Notes: generated by a model from the sequence alone, not told the origin. 64,000 nt of DNA from Lewinellaceae bacterium (GCA_020636315.1 JACJYA010000004.1:310001-374000), one strand, 5' to 3'; shown: positions 42,107-52,512, counted from the first letter of the stretch. Numbers and translations are program-made.

Positions 42107-45100
42107 TTACTCCTTCATCAACTTCACTACCCGGCTTTCTTCCCCACAACTCACCCTGAACAACAACAGGCCGGAAGGATAATCCGAAACGTCGAAATAA
42201 ACCTTCTCCGAACCAAGTTCAGGATAGATGTTACTGGACAGCAACCGGCCTAACCCGGTATATATTTCTACTTTAACCGGGCTCTCAGCGTTGCTGGCCT
42301 GCAGCCAGGCGCCGGAACGGGCGGGGTTGGGGAAAAGCACAACACTCCATTCGGTGCTTCCTATTGCGGAGAAAGTGCCGCTGCCTGGCGCCGGCCGCCC
42401 TGGAGAATTGTCGCAGGGGTTAGCATTGGACCCATTGGCTGACTTGGAAGCACTATTGCAGGCATCGGTCTTCACCTCCCACTGCAGGCCTCCGCCATCG
42501 GTATATACATCAAAGGTATGTACTCCGGGTTCGAAGACAACCGGCGGCTCACCGATGTAGTAGGCATTGCCCTTTAGTTTATTCTTAGAACCCAGGGGAA
42601 TGTAAACGGGAACCGCAAGATCGTTCTGGTATTCAAACCGCAGGAGAGTCGTTATCCGGGGTTCTCCCGGCAGAGAAACCGTTTGCCGGCAGATGTCGGA
42701 GGCCTTTATCCGGTCATTGCATCCCACCAGCGGGTTGACATACAACTTACCGGCCACAGAGACTACCGAGTAATGGGCATAATTCCCTCCCGCCCCAGAC
42801 AATGCCGGGATGACATCGTAAACCCCGGCGGCCGGAGGATCAGCTGCGGGCTGCCCGCCGGCATCGAGAACGGTAAAGCTCAATGCGCCGGCCGGAGGAG
42901 CGGCATCGCCACAAACCAACCCGTTAAAAGTTGCACTAAAGGCCGTTGGCAGCAGATCACCCTCGGCGATGAAGGCCGTACCTGCCTCAATCGTAAGCGG
43001 GGCCGGATTTATCGTCAAAACTCCAGGCAAATAGGAAACCTCGTAATTCGCAGGGCCAGCCTGAGGAACAACCGTTACCTGGGTGGCCTGGGTGCAACCA
43101 TCCGCCGGCGAGAACTGAAAAGGCGCAAAAAGGCTGGCGGGAGAATCGCCGTAAGGAAGCTCTCCTTCGGCCGGGCTGAAGCTGACGGAAAAACCGAGAG
43201 GCGGCGACTGGCCATAAATGATCGTCGCATCATCGGCTTTTACGGTAAGCGGGGCAGGTTCAATGACCAGCGGAGCGGGCTTATAGCTCAACACCAGGTT
43301 ATCATTGAAAAAACCGCCCGGAATGATATACTGGGTGCCGGCATCCAGGCCGGTGATCACGTTGATGGGCCGGATATCGATGGGGCCGGAAGAAGTGGCG
43401 TCCGATTCGTTCAGTATGGCCAGCACCTTGTCGAAAGCGGCAATCAGAGGGTCAAATTCCCCGTTGCTGTTGACCAGCGGAGTGCCGTTCACCAGGTCGT
43501 AGGGTGCGCCGTTGACCAGGGCGATGCCATTCACCAGCGGAGTGCCATTGACCAGGGCAATACCGTTGACCAGAGCGATACCGTTGACTAACGGGGTGCC
43601 GTTGACCAGGGCAATGCCGTTGACAAGTGGAGTGCCATTCACCAAAGCAATGCCATTGGTAATGCCGGATAATGCTCCATCTTCAATACCCGGCTCGGAA
43701 AACAGGTCGGCGCCGAACCGGACGACCTTTTCGCTACCTGTGCCGTTCACCAGAGCGATGCCGCTCTGCAGAGCGGTATTTGAGGCATCTATAGTGCTCT
43801 GCGACACGAAAAACGTCTTGTTGACCAGAGCGATGCCGTTGGCTATTCCATCGTCACTTCCATCGATGTAAGGTTCTCCGTTGACCAGGGCGATACCATT
43901 GACCAGCGCAATGCCGTTCACCAGGGCGATGCCATTGGCAAGGGAAAGGGCGTTGGCGTGCTGCTGAGCTACGGCGTCGGCCACCGAAGGTTCTACTACG
44001 ACGCCCTCTTCTCCCTCTTCCCCGAAGGTATATTCAAATTCAATTTCGGGGATCGGATCTCCGTAAGTGATCGTTCCCGGGGATACGGGCTGAATGGTTA
44101 CGGGCATGGGATCGACCACCAGAGCGCCAGGCGCCAGGGTAAAGCGATATAGTTCCCTCAGTTCGGGGGCGATGGCTGCCGTATCCGGTTCTACAGCATA
44201 AATGCCCACACCACTCATGCTGGTAGCGGCAGTAGTGAAGCTGATGGAAGGCGCCAGCAGATCGAGTTCGTCCTGAGGCAGTGATGCTCCGGTTTCCACA
44301 ACAGTGGCCACAAAGCTGAAAATGGGCAGGGGCTCCCCGTATCTTTTGGTAGAAGGAGCTGCGGTAATGGCCACATCGGTGAGCGTGGGGTCGAAGAAAG
44401 TCAGCGTATCCGAATTGCCGCCGTCCGTACCGTTGGTCAACGGGCCGGGCGGAGTATAGGCCCAGATGGGCGGGTTGCCAATGAAAGGCGGGATCTGGAC
44501 GGCCGCTGTATTTTCATCGATGATGTTGGTTTCCAGTTCTTCCCCTCTGAAAAAAATGACAGTTGACTCATCCAGAAATTCTCCTTCCAGGATCAGCGTA
44601 AATTCAATATCGCCCGGTTCATATTGTCCGGTGTCCAGATTGTCCAGGTTCAGGCGGATCAGGCTGGGGGTGGGGTTTGCAATGGCTCTCATAGCCTCCT
44701 CGGCTGAGATAAAACCATAGCCGGAAGTATAATCGAAGCCGGTGCTTTCCATATCTGTAGCCGTACTTCTCAGCAAGCTGCGAACGTCGATGGAAGGGTC
44801 AATGCCAAAGCGGGCCTGAGCATTCAGCAACAATCCGGCGACACCTGCAGCGTGAGGAGCAGCGGCAGAGGTGCCGAAAAAGTTGGGAATGTTATCCCCC
44901 TCAATATCCAGGGCACCGAAGCTGACGGAAGTATTTACTCCGTTTGGAGCCATAAAATCCGGTTTCTCTCTGATCCCGGCGCCGTCAACCGGCGTTCCTC
45001 CGGTGGAAGAAAAGCTTTCAGTGGCCGGGCTGCCCCCAAAAGCGGGAGTATTGCCATAACGGACTGCTCCAACGGCCATTGCACCGGCAGCATTGGCGTG

Positions 45101-47110
45101 CCCGACGATGGTGGAGCCCCCAAGGGGAGGGTCGGCAATAAATGTACCGTTATCGCCCGCCCGGAACACCACGTATTTGAATTTCGGCAGGGGCCCGGAG
45201 CCATCCGCCAACTCGATCATGATATTGGTGGTAGTGGGATTGACCACCTTAAATGGCATGACTTCGACCGGATCGCCGCCAGGTATGCCCTGGGCGGCAT
45301 CGCCGTTGTTATCCCGGTTAAAACCATAAAGTATGGCGCCATCGTCATTGGCCAGATAGATATCCATATCGTTTCGGGCCCCCTGAGGCGCTCCGAGCGA
45401 ATAAAAATCATCGTCCCATTGCAAAACGATGAGATAATTGCCCGTGCCCAGCTGCACACTCTGCAGGTAATCTCCTCCGCCAAAATCGTGCCGGCGCTCG
45501 TTGGGAACCGGAGCAGGAGAAAAATCATCCGAAAAGGAACGGGAGCCGAAGTTGCCGGCCGCGCTGAAATAAGCAGCTCCTCCGGCAACCACCTCGTCTA
45601 TGGCCTGCGCCACCAGCCCGTCTCTGAAAAAAGGTTCGGTGAGGTACTGCACATCGTCAACGATGACATCGCACTGGTATTCTTCATGCAACCGGCGAAT
45701 GCCGAATGCCAGGTTGCCCTCGCTGATGAAGCCGGTCTGGAAGAACAACTGCGCCTCCGGAGCCACATCGTGAACGATCTGCAACATGGCCCGCCCCTCA
45801 TCCGAGGCCGGCCCGAAAGGATAATCCTGCACTACAGTAACCGGATTGGCCGCTCCGGGCAGGTCTCCATTGGCAATGTCGTTATCTTTTGCTGCGGCAT
45901 TGGTGGCATAGCTGTTGGAAATGACGCCGACCTTCACCCCTTCGCCGGTAAGGTTCCACCCCCGACGGGCAATGAAGGAACCCTGGGCAAAATCTCCCTG
46001 GCTGCTGATCAGCCCGGCATTGCTCACCCCCGGGGGCACCGGGCGGGCGAAATTGACGATACTCGTTTGCTGGTTCAGGTTCAGCAGTCCGCTTATCGGG
46101 AAAAACACCGTGATCAGGAGCTCATCGTCAACCGAGGTGATGCGGTCGTCAAAGAAGTCGGCCGGGGTAATGCCGAAGGCAGACAGGTAGTTGACAGCCG
46201 CAGTAAACTGGCCTTCAATGACGACGATCTCGATAAGTACGCTGCCATTGCTGATGCGGTAAATATCTTCAGAGGGAGGTTCCCCATTTGGGTCATAATT
46301 CTGGGCGAGCGACAAGAGCTCCGACCCGATCGGGCCATCGACTTTAGTGGTAGGTTCATAGCCGGGGAGGATGTCGCAGTTGCCCACCAGGCACTGGCAG
46401 ATGGCATCGGCCGCATCGCAATCCTGAACGCCGGGGGTGTTATTGGCGGAATTGCTGGCGCAATAGGCTATATCCGGGCTCCATGTCCCGGAGTTGTTGA
46501 TGTTGCCGCTCAGTGTTTTTACACTGCCGGCCCCCAGAAGGCTGGCATGGTTGTTGAAGTTGCCGTCGATCACCTCAATGCAGGAATTATTCATTGTCGT
46601 AATTCCATTATTGATGTAATTGCCGTCTTTGTGGACAAGGGCGTTGGCCAGATCAACCGTACCGTCGTTGTTCATAACCCCCGGCCCGATATTGAGGGCC
46701 CCGTTGTCGATAGACAGAGCCCCTCCATTGTCTATATTGAGGTTGCTCGTCAGGCTCAGCGTTGCCCCTTCTGAAATGTGGATCGAACTGTGGTTGCGAA
46801 TATCTATGGGGTTGTTTCCATAATAATTGATGTCGTGCCGGATGAAGACATCATCGTTCTGAAGTATCCTGTTGGGAGAGGGGTTGTTCCCGCAGGGGCC
46901 GCCGGAACAGGACCAGGCAGCGGGGTCCTCCCAGTTGGAGCTGGCGCCCGTTGTCTGATACGTCTGGCCCGACAAAGACAGGCTGTTCAGAAATAAAAAA
47001 AGCGCCGCCCAGGCGCCAAACAGAAAAAAACTGCGGGAATTAGTGCGGCCTGTTTTCAGCCCGCCAACAGCAGTTTTTGCATAGTGGTGATCAGGGCAAA
47101 AATCATTCAT
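42107..47110 (-). CDS. Giant surface protein A: subtilisin-fold domain, MBG domains, NGIALV hexapeptide arrays, T9SS type A domain
   Basis: A 1667-aa protein. After an N-terminal signal (FLNSLSLSGQ) a beta-helix-like region follows (residues ~50-210; NNDGTVDLANALVHKDGNYI), then a peptidase S8-like domain (~390-790). The Ser motif GTSAAAPHAAG and oxyanion Asn (SAAGNFG) are intact; the His position is Glu (DEGRAMLQIVHDVAPEA) and the Asp position is Asn (GVISNS), so protease activity is doubtful. An IPT-like domain, MBG repeats (YGDPIPEIEFEY) and residues ~1053-1213 with many NGIALV/NGTPLV units follow. The end is a T9SS type A sorting domain (VVLFPNPARSGAWLQ...VVKLMKE). Its paralogue lies directly upstream. 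Confidence 0.85.
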   Translation of the reverse strand: MNDFCPDHHYAKTAVGGLKTGRTNSRSFFLFGAWAALFLFLNSLSLSGQTYQTTGASSNWEDPAAWSCSGGPCGNNPSPNRILQNDDVFIRHDINYYGNNPIDIRNHSSIHISEGATLSLTSNLNIDNGGALSIDNGALNIGPGVMNNDGTVDLANALVHKDGNYINNGITTMNNSCIEVIDGNFNNHASLLGAGSVKTLSGNINNSGTWSPDIAYCASNSANNTPGVQDCDAADAICQCLVGNCDILPGYEPTTKVDGPIGSELLSLAQNYDPNGEPPSEDIYRISNGSVLIEIVVIEGQFTAAVNYLSAFGITPADFFDDRITSVDDELLITVFFPISGLLNLNQQTSIVNFARPVPPGVSNAGLISSQGDFAQGSFIARRGWNLTGEGVKVGVISNSYATNAAAKDNDIANGDLPGAANPVTVVQDYPFGPASDEGRAMLQIVHDVAPEAQLFFQTGFISEGNLAFGIRRLHEEYQCDVIVDDVQYLTEPFFRDGLVAQAIDEVVAGGAAYFSAAGNFGSRSFSDDFSPAPVPNERRHDFGGGDYLQSVQLGTGNYLIVLQWDDDFYSLGAPQGARNDMDIYLANDDGAILYGFNRDNNGDAAQGIPGGDPVEVMPFKVVNPTTTNIMIELADGSGPLPKFKYVVFRAGDNGTFIADPPLGGSTIVGHANAAGAMAVGAVRYGNTPAFGGSPATESFSSTGGTPVDGAGIREKPDFMAPNGVNTSVSFGALDIEGDNIPNFFGTSAAAPHAAGVAGLLLNAQARFGIDPSIDVRSLLRSTATDMESTGFDYTSGYGFISAEEAMRAIANPTPSLIRLNLDNLDTGQYEPGDIEFTLILEGEFLDESTVIFFRGEELETNIIDENTAAVQIPPFIGNPPIWAYTPPGPLTNGTDGGNSDTLTFFDPTLTDVAITAAPSTKRYGEPLPIFSFVATVVETGASLPQDELDLLAPSISFTTAATSMSGVGIYAVEPDTAAIAPELRELYRFTLAPGALVVDPMPVTIQPVSPGTITYGDPIPEIEFEYTFGEEGEEGVVVEPSVADAVAQQHANALSLANGIALVNGIALVNGIALVNGEPYIDGSDDGIANGIALVNKTFFVSQSTIDASNTALQSGIALVNGTGSEKVVRFGADLFSEPGIEDGALSGITNGIALVNGTPLVNGIALVNGTPLVNGIALVNGIALVNGTPLVNGIALVNGAPYDLVNGTPLVNSNGEFDPLIAAFDKVLAILNESDATSSGPIDIRPINVITGLDAGTQYIIPGGFFNDNLVLSYKPAPLVIEPAPLTVKADDATIIYGQSPPLGFSVSFSPAEGELPYGDSPASLFAPFQFSPADGCTQATQVTVVPQAGPANYEVSYLPGVLTINPAPLTIEAGTAFIAEGDLLPTAFSATFNGLVCGDAAPPAGALSFTVLDAGGQPAADPPAAGVYDVIPALSGAGGNYAHYSVVSVAGKLYVNPLVGCNDRIKASDICRQTVSLPGEPRITTLLRFEYQNDLAVPVYIPLGSKNKLKGNAYYIGEPPVVFEPGVHTFDVYTDGGGLQWEVKTDACNSASKSANGSNANPCDNSPGRPAPGSGTFSAIGSTEWSVVLFPNPARSGAWLQASNAESPVKVEIYTGLGRLLSSNIYPELGSEKVYFDVSDYPSGLLLFRVSCGEESRVVKLMKE
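43480..43952 (-). repeat. NGIALV/NGTPLV hexapeptide-coding array in giant protein A
   Basis: An 18-bp coding repeat: three perfect NGIALV units, isolated copies, then a block of eight consecutive units (order I,T,I,T,I,I,T,I, where I = NGIALV and T = NGTPLV). The copies differ by many synonymous changes, so the repeat is old and kept at the protein level. Confidence 0.85.
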
Positions 47111-47502
47111 TGCAACTGAAGTTTAGTTTTACAGGTCATAGTATTTGTTCGAATCATGAAAAAGCCCACCTCACTATCAGGGACAAACCCGGGCCTAAAA
47201 AGCCAACGAGAGAACGGATCTGAAGCTTTTCCTCTCAACTGAAAAATATTACCGGATATTGTACATCCGGATGAATGATAAAAGGGGGAGCTTTTATGCT
47301 AAAAAAAGATGCCTAATACAAATTAGGGGAAAAATCCAGGGGAATCCCGGCGAATTGGTGTCTGTATCATTGAGGGAACAAAGATAACGAACTTTCCCGG
47401 CAAAGTAAAGTGGGCTTCTGAAATGAATTTTCGCGCGGCCAGTTGCTATAGAAAGCGGCATCCCCTCGCAGGCCTCCATGGAGGGGATGCCGCCGGCAGC
47501 CT
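47111..47502. other. Intergenic region between the two giant genes
   Basis: No gene is seen. A perfect 12-bp stem CGGCATCCCCTC (47456-47467 with 47481-47492) lies just after the stop of giant gene B and probably terminates it. The dyad CCGGAT/ATCCGG (47252-47270) and a possible minus-strand -7 box TATCTTTG (47379-47386) lie in the leader of giant gene A. Confidence 0.45.
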
Positions 47503-50500
47503 TTATTTTCTAATGAGTTTAACCACTCTGCTTTCATTTTTACAGTCCACCTTAAAAAACAGCAAACCGGGCGGATACCCCGAAAGGTCAAGCATCCATT
47601 TTTCAGCCCCGGGTTCCGGGAGGGTGCCGGCCGATAATAATTTCCCCTGGCCGTTATAGACCTCAACGGTTGCCGGGCCTTCTCCGTTCCGGACCTGAAG
47701 CCAGGCGGCGGAACGGGCCGGGTTCGGGAAAATTTCCACACTCAACTCCGCCTGCTCACTGGCCAGGCCAGGCCCACTGCCGGCAGCCGGATGGAAAGCC
47801 CCGGGCATTTCACAAACCGAAGCATCCAGGCCGTTGCCCGAGATGGATGGCGTGGCGCATTCGTCGGTCTGCACTTCCCATTGCAAACTTCCTCCATCCG
47901 TGTAAATATCAAAAGTATAGGCTCCCGGGAAAAAAGCTTCCGGGGGCTCTCCGACGTAGTAGGCATCTCCCGCCAGCATATTCCTGGGGCCGAGAGGTAT
48001 GTACATGGATACAAACAAGGGGTTATAGTATTCAAAGTGCAGCACCGTCGTTATCTGAGGCTCGCCGGGCAGGGTAGCAGGTTCCCGGCAAAGCAGGGTG
48101 GCCTCTACCCTTTCCTCACAACTTACAACTGGAATGACATACAGTTCACCCCATACTTCCGTCACGGAATAGTTGTCATAATCTCCGTTCGGGTCATCAA
48201 GCGCCGGAACGACGTAATAAACCCCGGGGCCGGGAGGGCTGTCGGCCGGCAGGTAGTCGTTATTCAGTACGGTATAAGTTATGGAGGATGCAGCAGGAGC
48301 AGGGTCACCGCAAACCAAACCGGTAACGGTGGAGGTGAAGGTTGACGGCAACGGCTCACCTTCCGTAATGTAGCTGGTATTGGCCTCGATCGTTAAAGGA
48401 GCAGGGTTAACGGTAAGAGAGCCGGAAAAATAGGCAACGTCAAAATTTGGCGTCTCCGGCACAGGGTCAACCGTTATTTCCGTTGCCGAAGTACAACCAT
48501 CGGCCGGGCTGAACTGGAACGTCCCGAAAACATCCTCGGCCGTCTGCCCGTAAGGAAACTCGTTGTACGGCTCATAAGCGACCGGCACCTCAAAAGGAGG
48601 CTCCTGCCCGTAATCAATAGTAGTATTGCCAACGAATACCGCCCACGGCGCCGGCTCGATAACCAACGGAGCAGGTTTATATCTCAAAATCAGGTTGTCG
48701 TTTATGAATCCACCCGGAATGATGTACTGGGTGCCGGCATCCAGGCCGGTGATCACCGTGATGGGGCGAATATCGATCGGGCCTTCGGCATTCGCATCTC
48801 CTGCGTTCAATATGCCCAATACGTTCTCAAAAGCATCAAAAACGGGGTTGTACTCGCCACTGCTATTGACCAGAGGGGTGCCGTTCAGCAAGTCATACGG
48901 TGCTCCGTTGACCAGGGCGATGCCGTTGACCAGAGCAATACCATTCACCAGAGCTATGCCGTTCACCAGGGCGATACCATTCACCAGGGCGATGCCGTTC
49001 ACAAGCGGGGTGCCATTGACCAGAGGCGTACCGTTGACCAGGGCGATGCCATTGGTAATGCCGGACAAGTCACCATTGTCAATGCCCGCCGTAGTGAACA
49101 GGTCGGCGCCAAACTGTACGATCTTCTCCGAGCCCGTCCCGTTGACTAGGGCAATCCCACTTTGCAGGGCCGTACCGGCGGCGTCAACCGTACTTTGGGA
49201 AACGTAAAAGGTTTTGTTGACCAGTGCAATGCCATTGGCTATGCCGTCATCACTGCCATCGATGTAAGGCTCCCCGTTGACCAGTGCAATGCCATTGACC
49301 AGCGCTATGCCGTTGACCAATGCGATACCATTGGCCAGAGATAGTGCATTGGTGTGCTGCTGAGCAATGGCGCCGGCCACCGACGGGTCGATTTCCAGTT
49401 CTTCTCCTTCCTCTCCGAAGATATATTCGTAGGTAATTTCCGGGATGGGGTCTCCGTAGAAGACCGGTTCGGGAGAAACAGGCTGAATGGTTACCGGCAT
49501 GGGGTTGACGATCAAAGCGCCATCCTGGAGAAAAAAGCGGTAAGCATCGTACAATGAGGGATCGATCTCAGCGGTGTCCGGCATAACTGCATAAATGCCA
49601 ACGTTGCTGGCGGAGGTAGCGGCAGTGCTGAAGCTCACTGCGGGCGCAAGCAGGCTCAGTTCCTCACTATTGAGGGGTTCTCCCGTAGAAGCCAGCGTAG
49701 CCGTAAAAGTGAATTCCGGCAGCGGCTCGCCGTATCTCTTTTCCGAAGGGGCCACCTCAATGATCACATCTTCAGGAGCGTCGTCAAAAAAGGTGAGCAC
49801 GTTCGACATCCCTCCGTCCGTACCGTTGGTTAAAGGCCCGGGAGGCGTGAAGATCCAGACAGGAGGATTGCCGGTGAAAGGAGGAATTTCCACCGTAGCG
49901 GTGTTATCGTCGATGATATTGGTTTCCAGTTCTTCGCCATCGAAGAATACCACACTGCTTTCCTCCAGGAACTGCCCCTCCACAATAAGGGTGAAGGCAA
50001 CCTCTCCGGGTTGGTAAAGCTCTGTATTCAGATTATCGAGGTTGAGATTGTCCAGGATGGGCGTAGGGTTAGCCAGTTGCTTCAGCGCATCATAGGTGGA
50101 AATGAAACCATAGCCGGAAATATAATCAAAGCCGGGGCTTCCCATATCGGTGGCGGTGTTTCTCAAAATACGACGAACATCCAGAGGTACGGGGATCCCG
50201 AATTTGTCGTGAGCGTGCAGCAGGAGAGCAGCCACGCCGGCAGCGTGAGGAGCGGCGGCGGAGGTACCGAAAAAGTTGGGAATGTTGTCTTCTTCAGTAT
50301 CCGGAGCCCCGAAGCCTACGGAAGTATTCCCGCCGTTGGGGCCCATGAAATCGGGTTTTTCTCTCAGGGGGCTGCCGGAAACCGGTGTTCCTCCGGTGGA
50401 TGAAAAGCCCTCGGCCTTTAACGTCCCGCCGAAGGCAGGGGTATTGCTGTAACGAACTGCGCCCACCGCCATAGTTCCGGCGGCATTGGCGTGTCCGACG

Positions 50501-52512
50501 ATAGTCGAGTTGCCGGCGGCCATACCCAGCGGCGGGTCGGTGATGAAGGTACCCTCATCTCCCGCCCTAAAGACCACATATTTGAACCGTGGCAAAGGCC
50601 CCGATCCGTCGGCCAGCTCGATCATGATATTCGTCGATGTCGGGTTGACTACGGTAAAAGGCATGACCTCGATGGGGTCGCCTCCCGGAATTCCCTGGGA
50701 AGCATCTCCGTTATTGTCACGGTTGAACCCGTAAAGGATAGTACCGTCATCCCCGGTTAGGAAGATGTCCAGGTCATTGACGGCGCCCTGGGGCGCGCCG
50801 AGGGAGTAAAAGTCATCATCCCACTGCAAGACAATGATGTACTCTCCCGTGCCCAATTCCACATGTTGCAGGTATTCGCCCCCTCCGAAGTCGTGCCGGC
50901 TCTGGTTCGGGGCCGGAGCGGGTGTAAAATCCGCGGAGAAAGAACGGGACCCGAAGTTGCCGGCGGCGCTGAAATAGGCGGCGCCATCGGCCACCACTTC
51001 ATCTATTGCCTGAGCAGCCAGTCCATCCCGGAAAAAGGGTTCGGTGAGGTACTGTACATCATCCACGATCACATCGCACTGGTAGTCATTGCGCAGGCTG
51101 CGGATGCCGTAAGCGAGGTTGCCTTCGCTGATGAAGCCCGTCCGGAAAAACAACTGGGCCTCGGGCGCCACGTCATGAACGATCTGCAACATGGCCCGCC
51201 CTTCATCGGAAGCCAGCCCAAAGGGATAATCCCGGGCTACTACCACCGGATTCTCCTGCCCGGGCAGGTCCCCGTTTGTGATGTCGTTATCCCGCGCCTG
51301 AGCATTGGAGGCATAGCTGTCCGATATCACTCCCACCCTGATGCCCTGCCCGCTGAGTTTCCAGCCCAGGCGGCCCAGGGAAGAGCCTTGTGCCTGGTCG
51401 CCCTGGCTGGAGATGAGGCCGGCATTGTTCAGTCCGGGAGAAACCGGGCGGGCAAAGTTGATGATATTCGTCTGCTGCGCCAGGTTTGCGAGCCCACTGA
51501 TGGGGAAAAACACGGTGATCAGGAGTTCGTCGCTGACCGTGTTGATCCGGTCATCGTAAAAGTCATTGGGCCCGATGCCGTACCCCGCCAGAAAATTGAG
51601 CACATCATTGTATTTTCCCTCCAGGACGACGATCTCAATGAGCACTTCTTCGTTATTGTTGATCCGGTAGATGGATTCGGATGGCGGGTCGCCGTTCGGG
51701 TCATAGGTTTGCCCGAGAGAGGTCAGTTCGGAGCCGGTGGGGTTATTTACCTTAGTAGTAGGGCTATAGCCGGGCAGGATGTCACAATTGGTGATGAGGC
51801 AGTTGCATAAACCGTCGGTGGCCCCGCAATCTTCCGCAACGGGTACATTGTAGGTGATCCCGCTGGCGCAATAAGACACATCCGGGCTCCAGGCGCCGGC
51901 ATTGATGACGTTGCCATCCCGGGTTCTCACGCTCCCCTGGCCGTCCAGGCTGGTGGTGTTGATGAAATTGCCATCAAAGAGGTCGATACAGGAATTACTG
52001 AGCGTGAGATCTCCCTTATTGAGTACGTTGGCGTTCGCCTGCACAAGGGCGTTTTCGAGGATGACATCTCCTTTCTCGTTGATCACCCCGTATTCGGCTT
52101 CCAGGGCGCCATTGCTGATGGCCAGGCTGCCGGTTTTATAGATCGTTATTTTCGAATCCAAAGTAAATTTCGCTCCATCTAAAATGGTGACCGAGCCCTT
52201 TTTTAGTACTCTGACAGGAATATTGCTTGAATAGTGGATGTCATGCCGGATGATCACATTGCTGTTTTGAATTTTGTATCCCGGATTTGGGGCGGCCACA
52301 CAACCATCGCCGGAACAGGACCAGGCGCCGGGATCATCCCAGTCGCTACTCAGCCCTGTCGTCTCGTAAGTTTGCCCCGAAAGGCATGTGCTACTCAGCA
52401 AAAGGAAAAGCGCTACAAATGAAAGCGCGGAAAATAACCGTCTGGACAGGGTTCTGACAGGTGCAGCAGTAGCCCCATATCGGCCGGGCCGGGTTGAGAT
52501 CTGGAAACTCAT
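47503..52512 (-). CDS. Giant surface protein B: paralogue of giant protein A
   Basis: A 1669-aa protein with the same domain order and almost the same length as protein A: signal segment (LLLSSTCLSGQ), beta-helix-like region, S8-like domain (~390-790), IPT-like domain, MBG domains, hexapeptide array (~1055-1214) and T9SS type A sorting domain (VEIFPNPARSAAWLQ). In the S8 domain the Asp motif is present here (GVISDS), the Ser motif GTSAAAPHAAG is intact and the His position is again Glu (DEGRAML), giving a possible sedolisin-like Ser-Glu-Asp set. I start at the ATG at 52512 (MSFQISTRPGRYG), since the frame from 52653 adds 47 residues absent from protein A. Confidence 0.85.
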   Translation of the reverse strand: MSFQISTRPGRYGATAAPVRTLSRRLFSALSFVALFLLLSSTCLSGQTYETTGLSSDWDDPGAWSCSGDGCVAAPNPGYKIQNSNVIIRHDIHYSSNIPVRVLKKGSVTILDGAKFTLDSKITIYKTGSLAISNGALEAEYGVINEKGDVILENALVQANANVLNKGDLTLSNSCIDLFDGNFINTTSLDGQGSVRTRDGNVINAGAWSPDVSYCASGITYNVPVAEDCGATDGLCNCLITNCDILPGYSPTTKVNNPTGSELTSLGQTYDPNGDPPSESIYRINNNEEVLIEIVVLEGKYNDVLNFLAGYGIGPNDFYDDRINTVSDELLITVFFPISGLANLAQQTNIINFARPVSPGLNNAGLISSQGDQAQGSSLGRLGWKLSGQGIRVGVISDSYASNAQARDNDITNGDLPGQENPVVVARDYPFGLASDEGRAMLQIVHDVAPEAQLFFRTGFISEGNLAYGIRSLRNDYQCDVIVDDVQYLTEPFFRDGLAAQAIDEVVADGAAYFSAAGNFGSRSFSADFTPAPAPNQSRHDFGGGEYLQHVELGTGEYIIVLQWDDDFYSLGAPQGAVNDLDIFLTGDDGTILYGFNRDNNGDASQGIPGGDPIEVMPFTVVNPTSTNIMIELADGSGPLPRFKYVVFRAGDEGTFITDPPLGMAAGNSTIVGHANAAGTMAVGAVRYSNTPAFGGTLKAEGFSSTGGTPVSGSPLREKPDFMGPNGGNTSVGFGAPDTEEDNIPNFFGTSAAAPHAAGVAALLLHAHDKFGIPVPLDVRRILRNTATDMGSPGFDYISGYGFISTYDALKQLANPTPILDNLNLDNLNTELYQPGEVAFTLIVEGQFLEESSVVFFDGEELETNIIDDNTATVEIPPFTGNPPVWIFTPPGPLTNGTDGGMSNVLTFFDDAPEDVIIEVAPSEKRYGEPLPEFTFTATLASTGEPLNSEELSLLAPAVSFSTAATSASNVGIYAVMPDTAEIDPSLYDAYRFFLQDGALIVNPMPVTIQPVSPEPVFYGDPIPEITYEYIFGEEGEELEIDPSVAGAIAQQHTNALSLANGIALVNGIALVNGIALVNGEPYIDGSDDGIANGIALVNKTFYVSQSTVDAAGTALQSGIALVNGTGSEKIVQFGADLFTTAGIDNGDLSGITNGIALVNGTPLVNGTPLVNGIALVNGIALVNGIALVNGIALVNGIALVNGAPYDLLNGTPLVNSSGEYNPVFDAFENVLGILNAGDANAEGPIDIRPITVITGLDAGTQYIIPGGFINDNLILRYKPAPLVIEPAPWAVFVGNTTIDYGQEPPFEVPVAYEPYNEFPYGQTAEDVFGTFQFSPADGCTSATEITVDPVPETPNFDVAYFSGSLTVNPAPLTIEANTSYITEGEPLPSTFTSTVTGLVCGDPAPAASSITYTVLNNDYLPADSPPGPGVYYVVPALDDPNGDYDNYSVTEVWGELYVIPVVSCEERVEATLLCREPATLPGEPQITTVLHFEYYNPLFVSMYIPLGPRNMLAGDAYYVGEPPEAFFPGAYTFDIYTDGGSLQWEVQTDECATPSISGNGLDASVCEMPGAFHPAAGSGPGLASEQAELSVEIFPNPARSAAWLQVRNGEGPATVEVYNGQGKLLSAGTLPEPGAEKWMLDLSGYPPGLLFFKVDCKNESRVVKLIRK
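48870..49347 (-). repeat. NGIALV/NGTPLV hexapeptide-coding array in giant protein B
   Basis: The same layout as in protein A: three NGIALV units, spacer-separated single copies, then a block of eight units whose order is I,T,T,I,I,I,I,I. The block size is equal to that of protein A but the order of the two unit types differs. Confidence 0.85.

Noticed and set aside
44852..46774. 640-codon plus-strand ORF opposite giant protein A (and similar frames at 42683-43591 and 50863-51810)
   Set aside because: The minus-strand reading gives recognisable S8, MBG and T9SS domains; the plus frame has no domain and is a by-product of GC-rich codon use.
47379..47386. TATCTTTG box upstream of giant gene A as a fourth member of the TGGCAGGA promoter family
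   Set aside because: No TGGCAGGA-like repeat lies 19 bp further upstream, so only the -7 box is shared.
48870..49347. Tandem 18-bp repeats considered as a CRISPR-like or VNTR array
   Set aside because: The repeats are in frame within a coding sequence, have no spacers and vary at synonymous positions.
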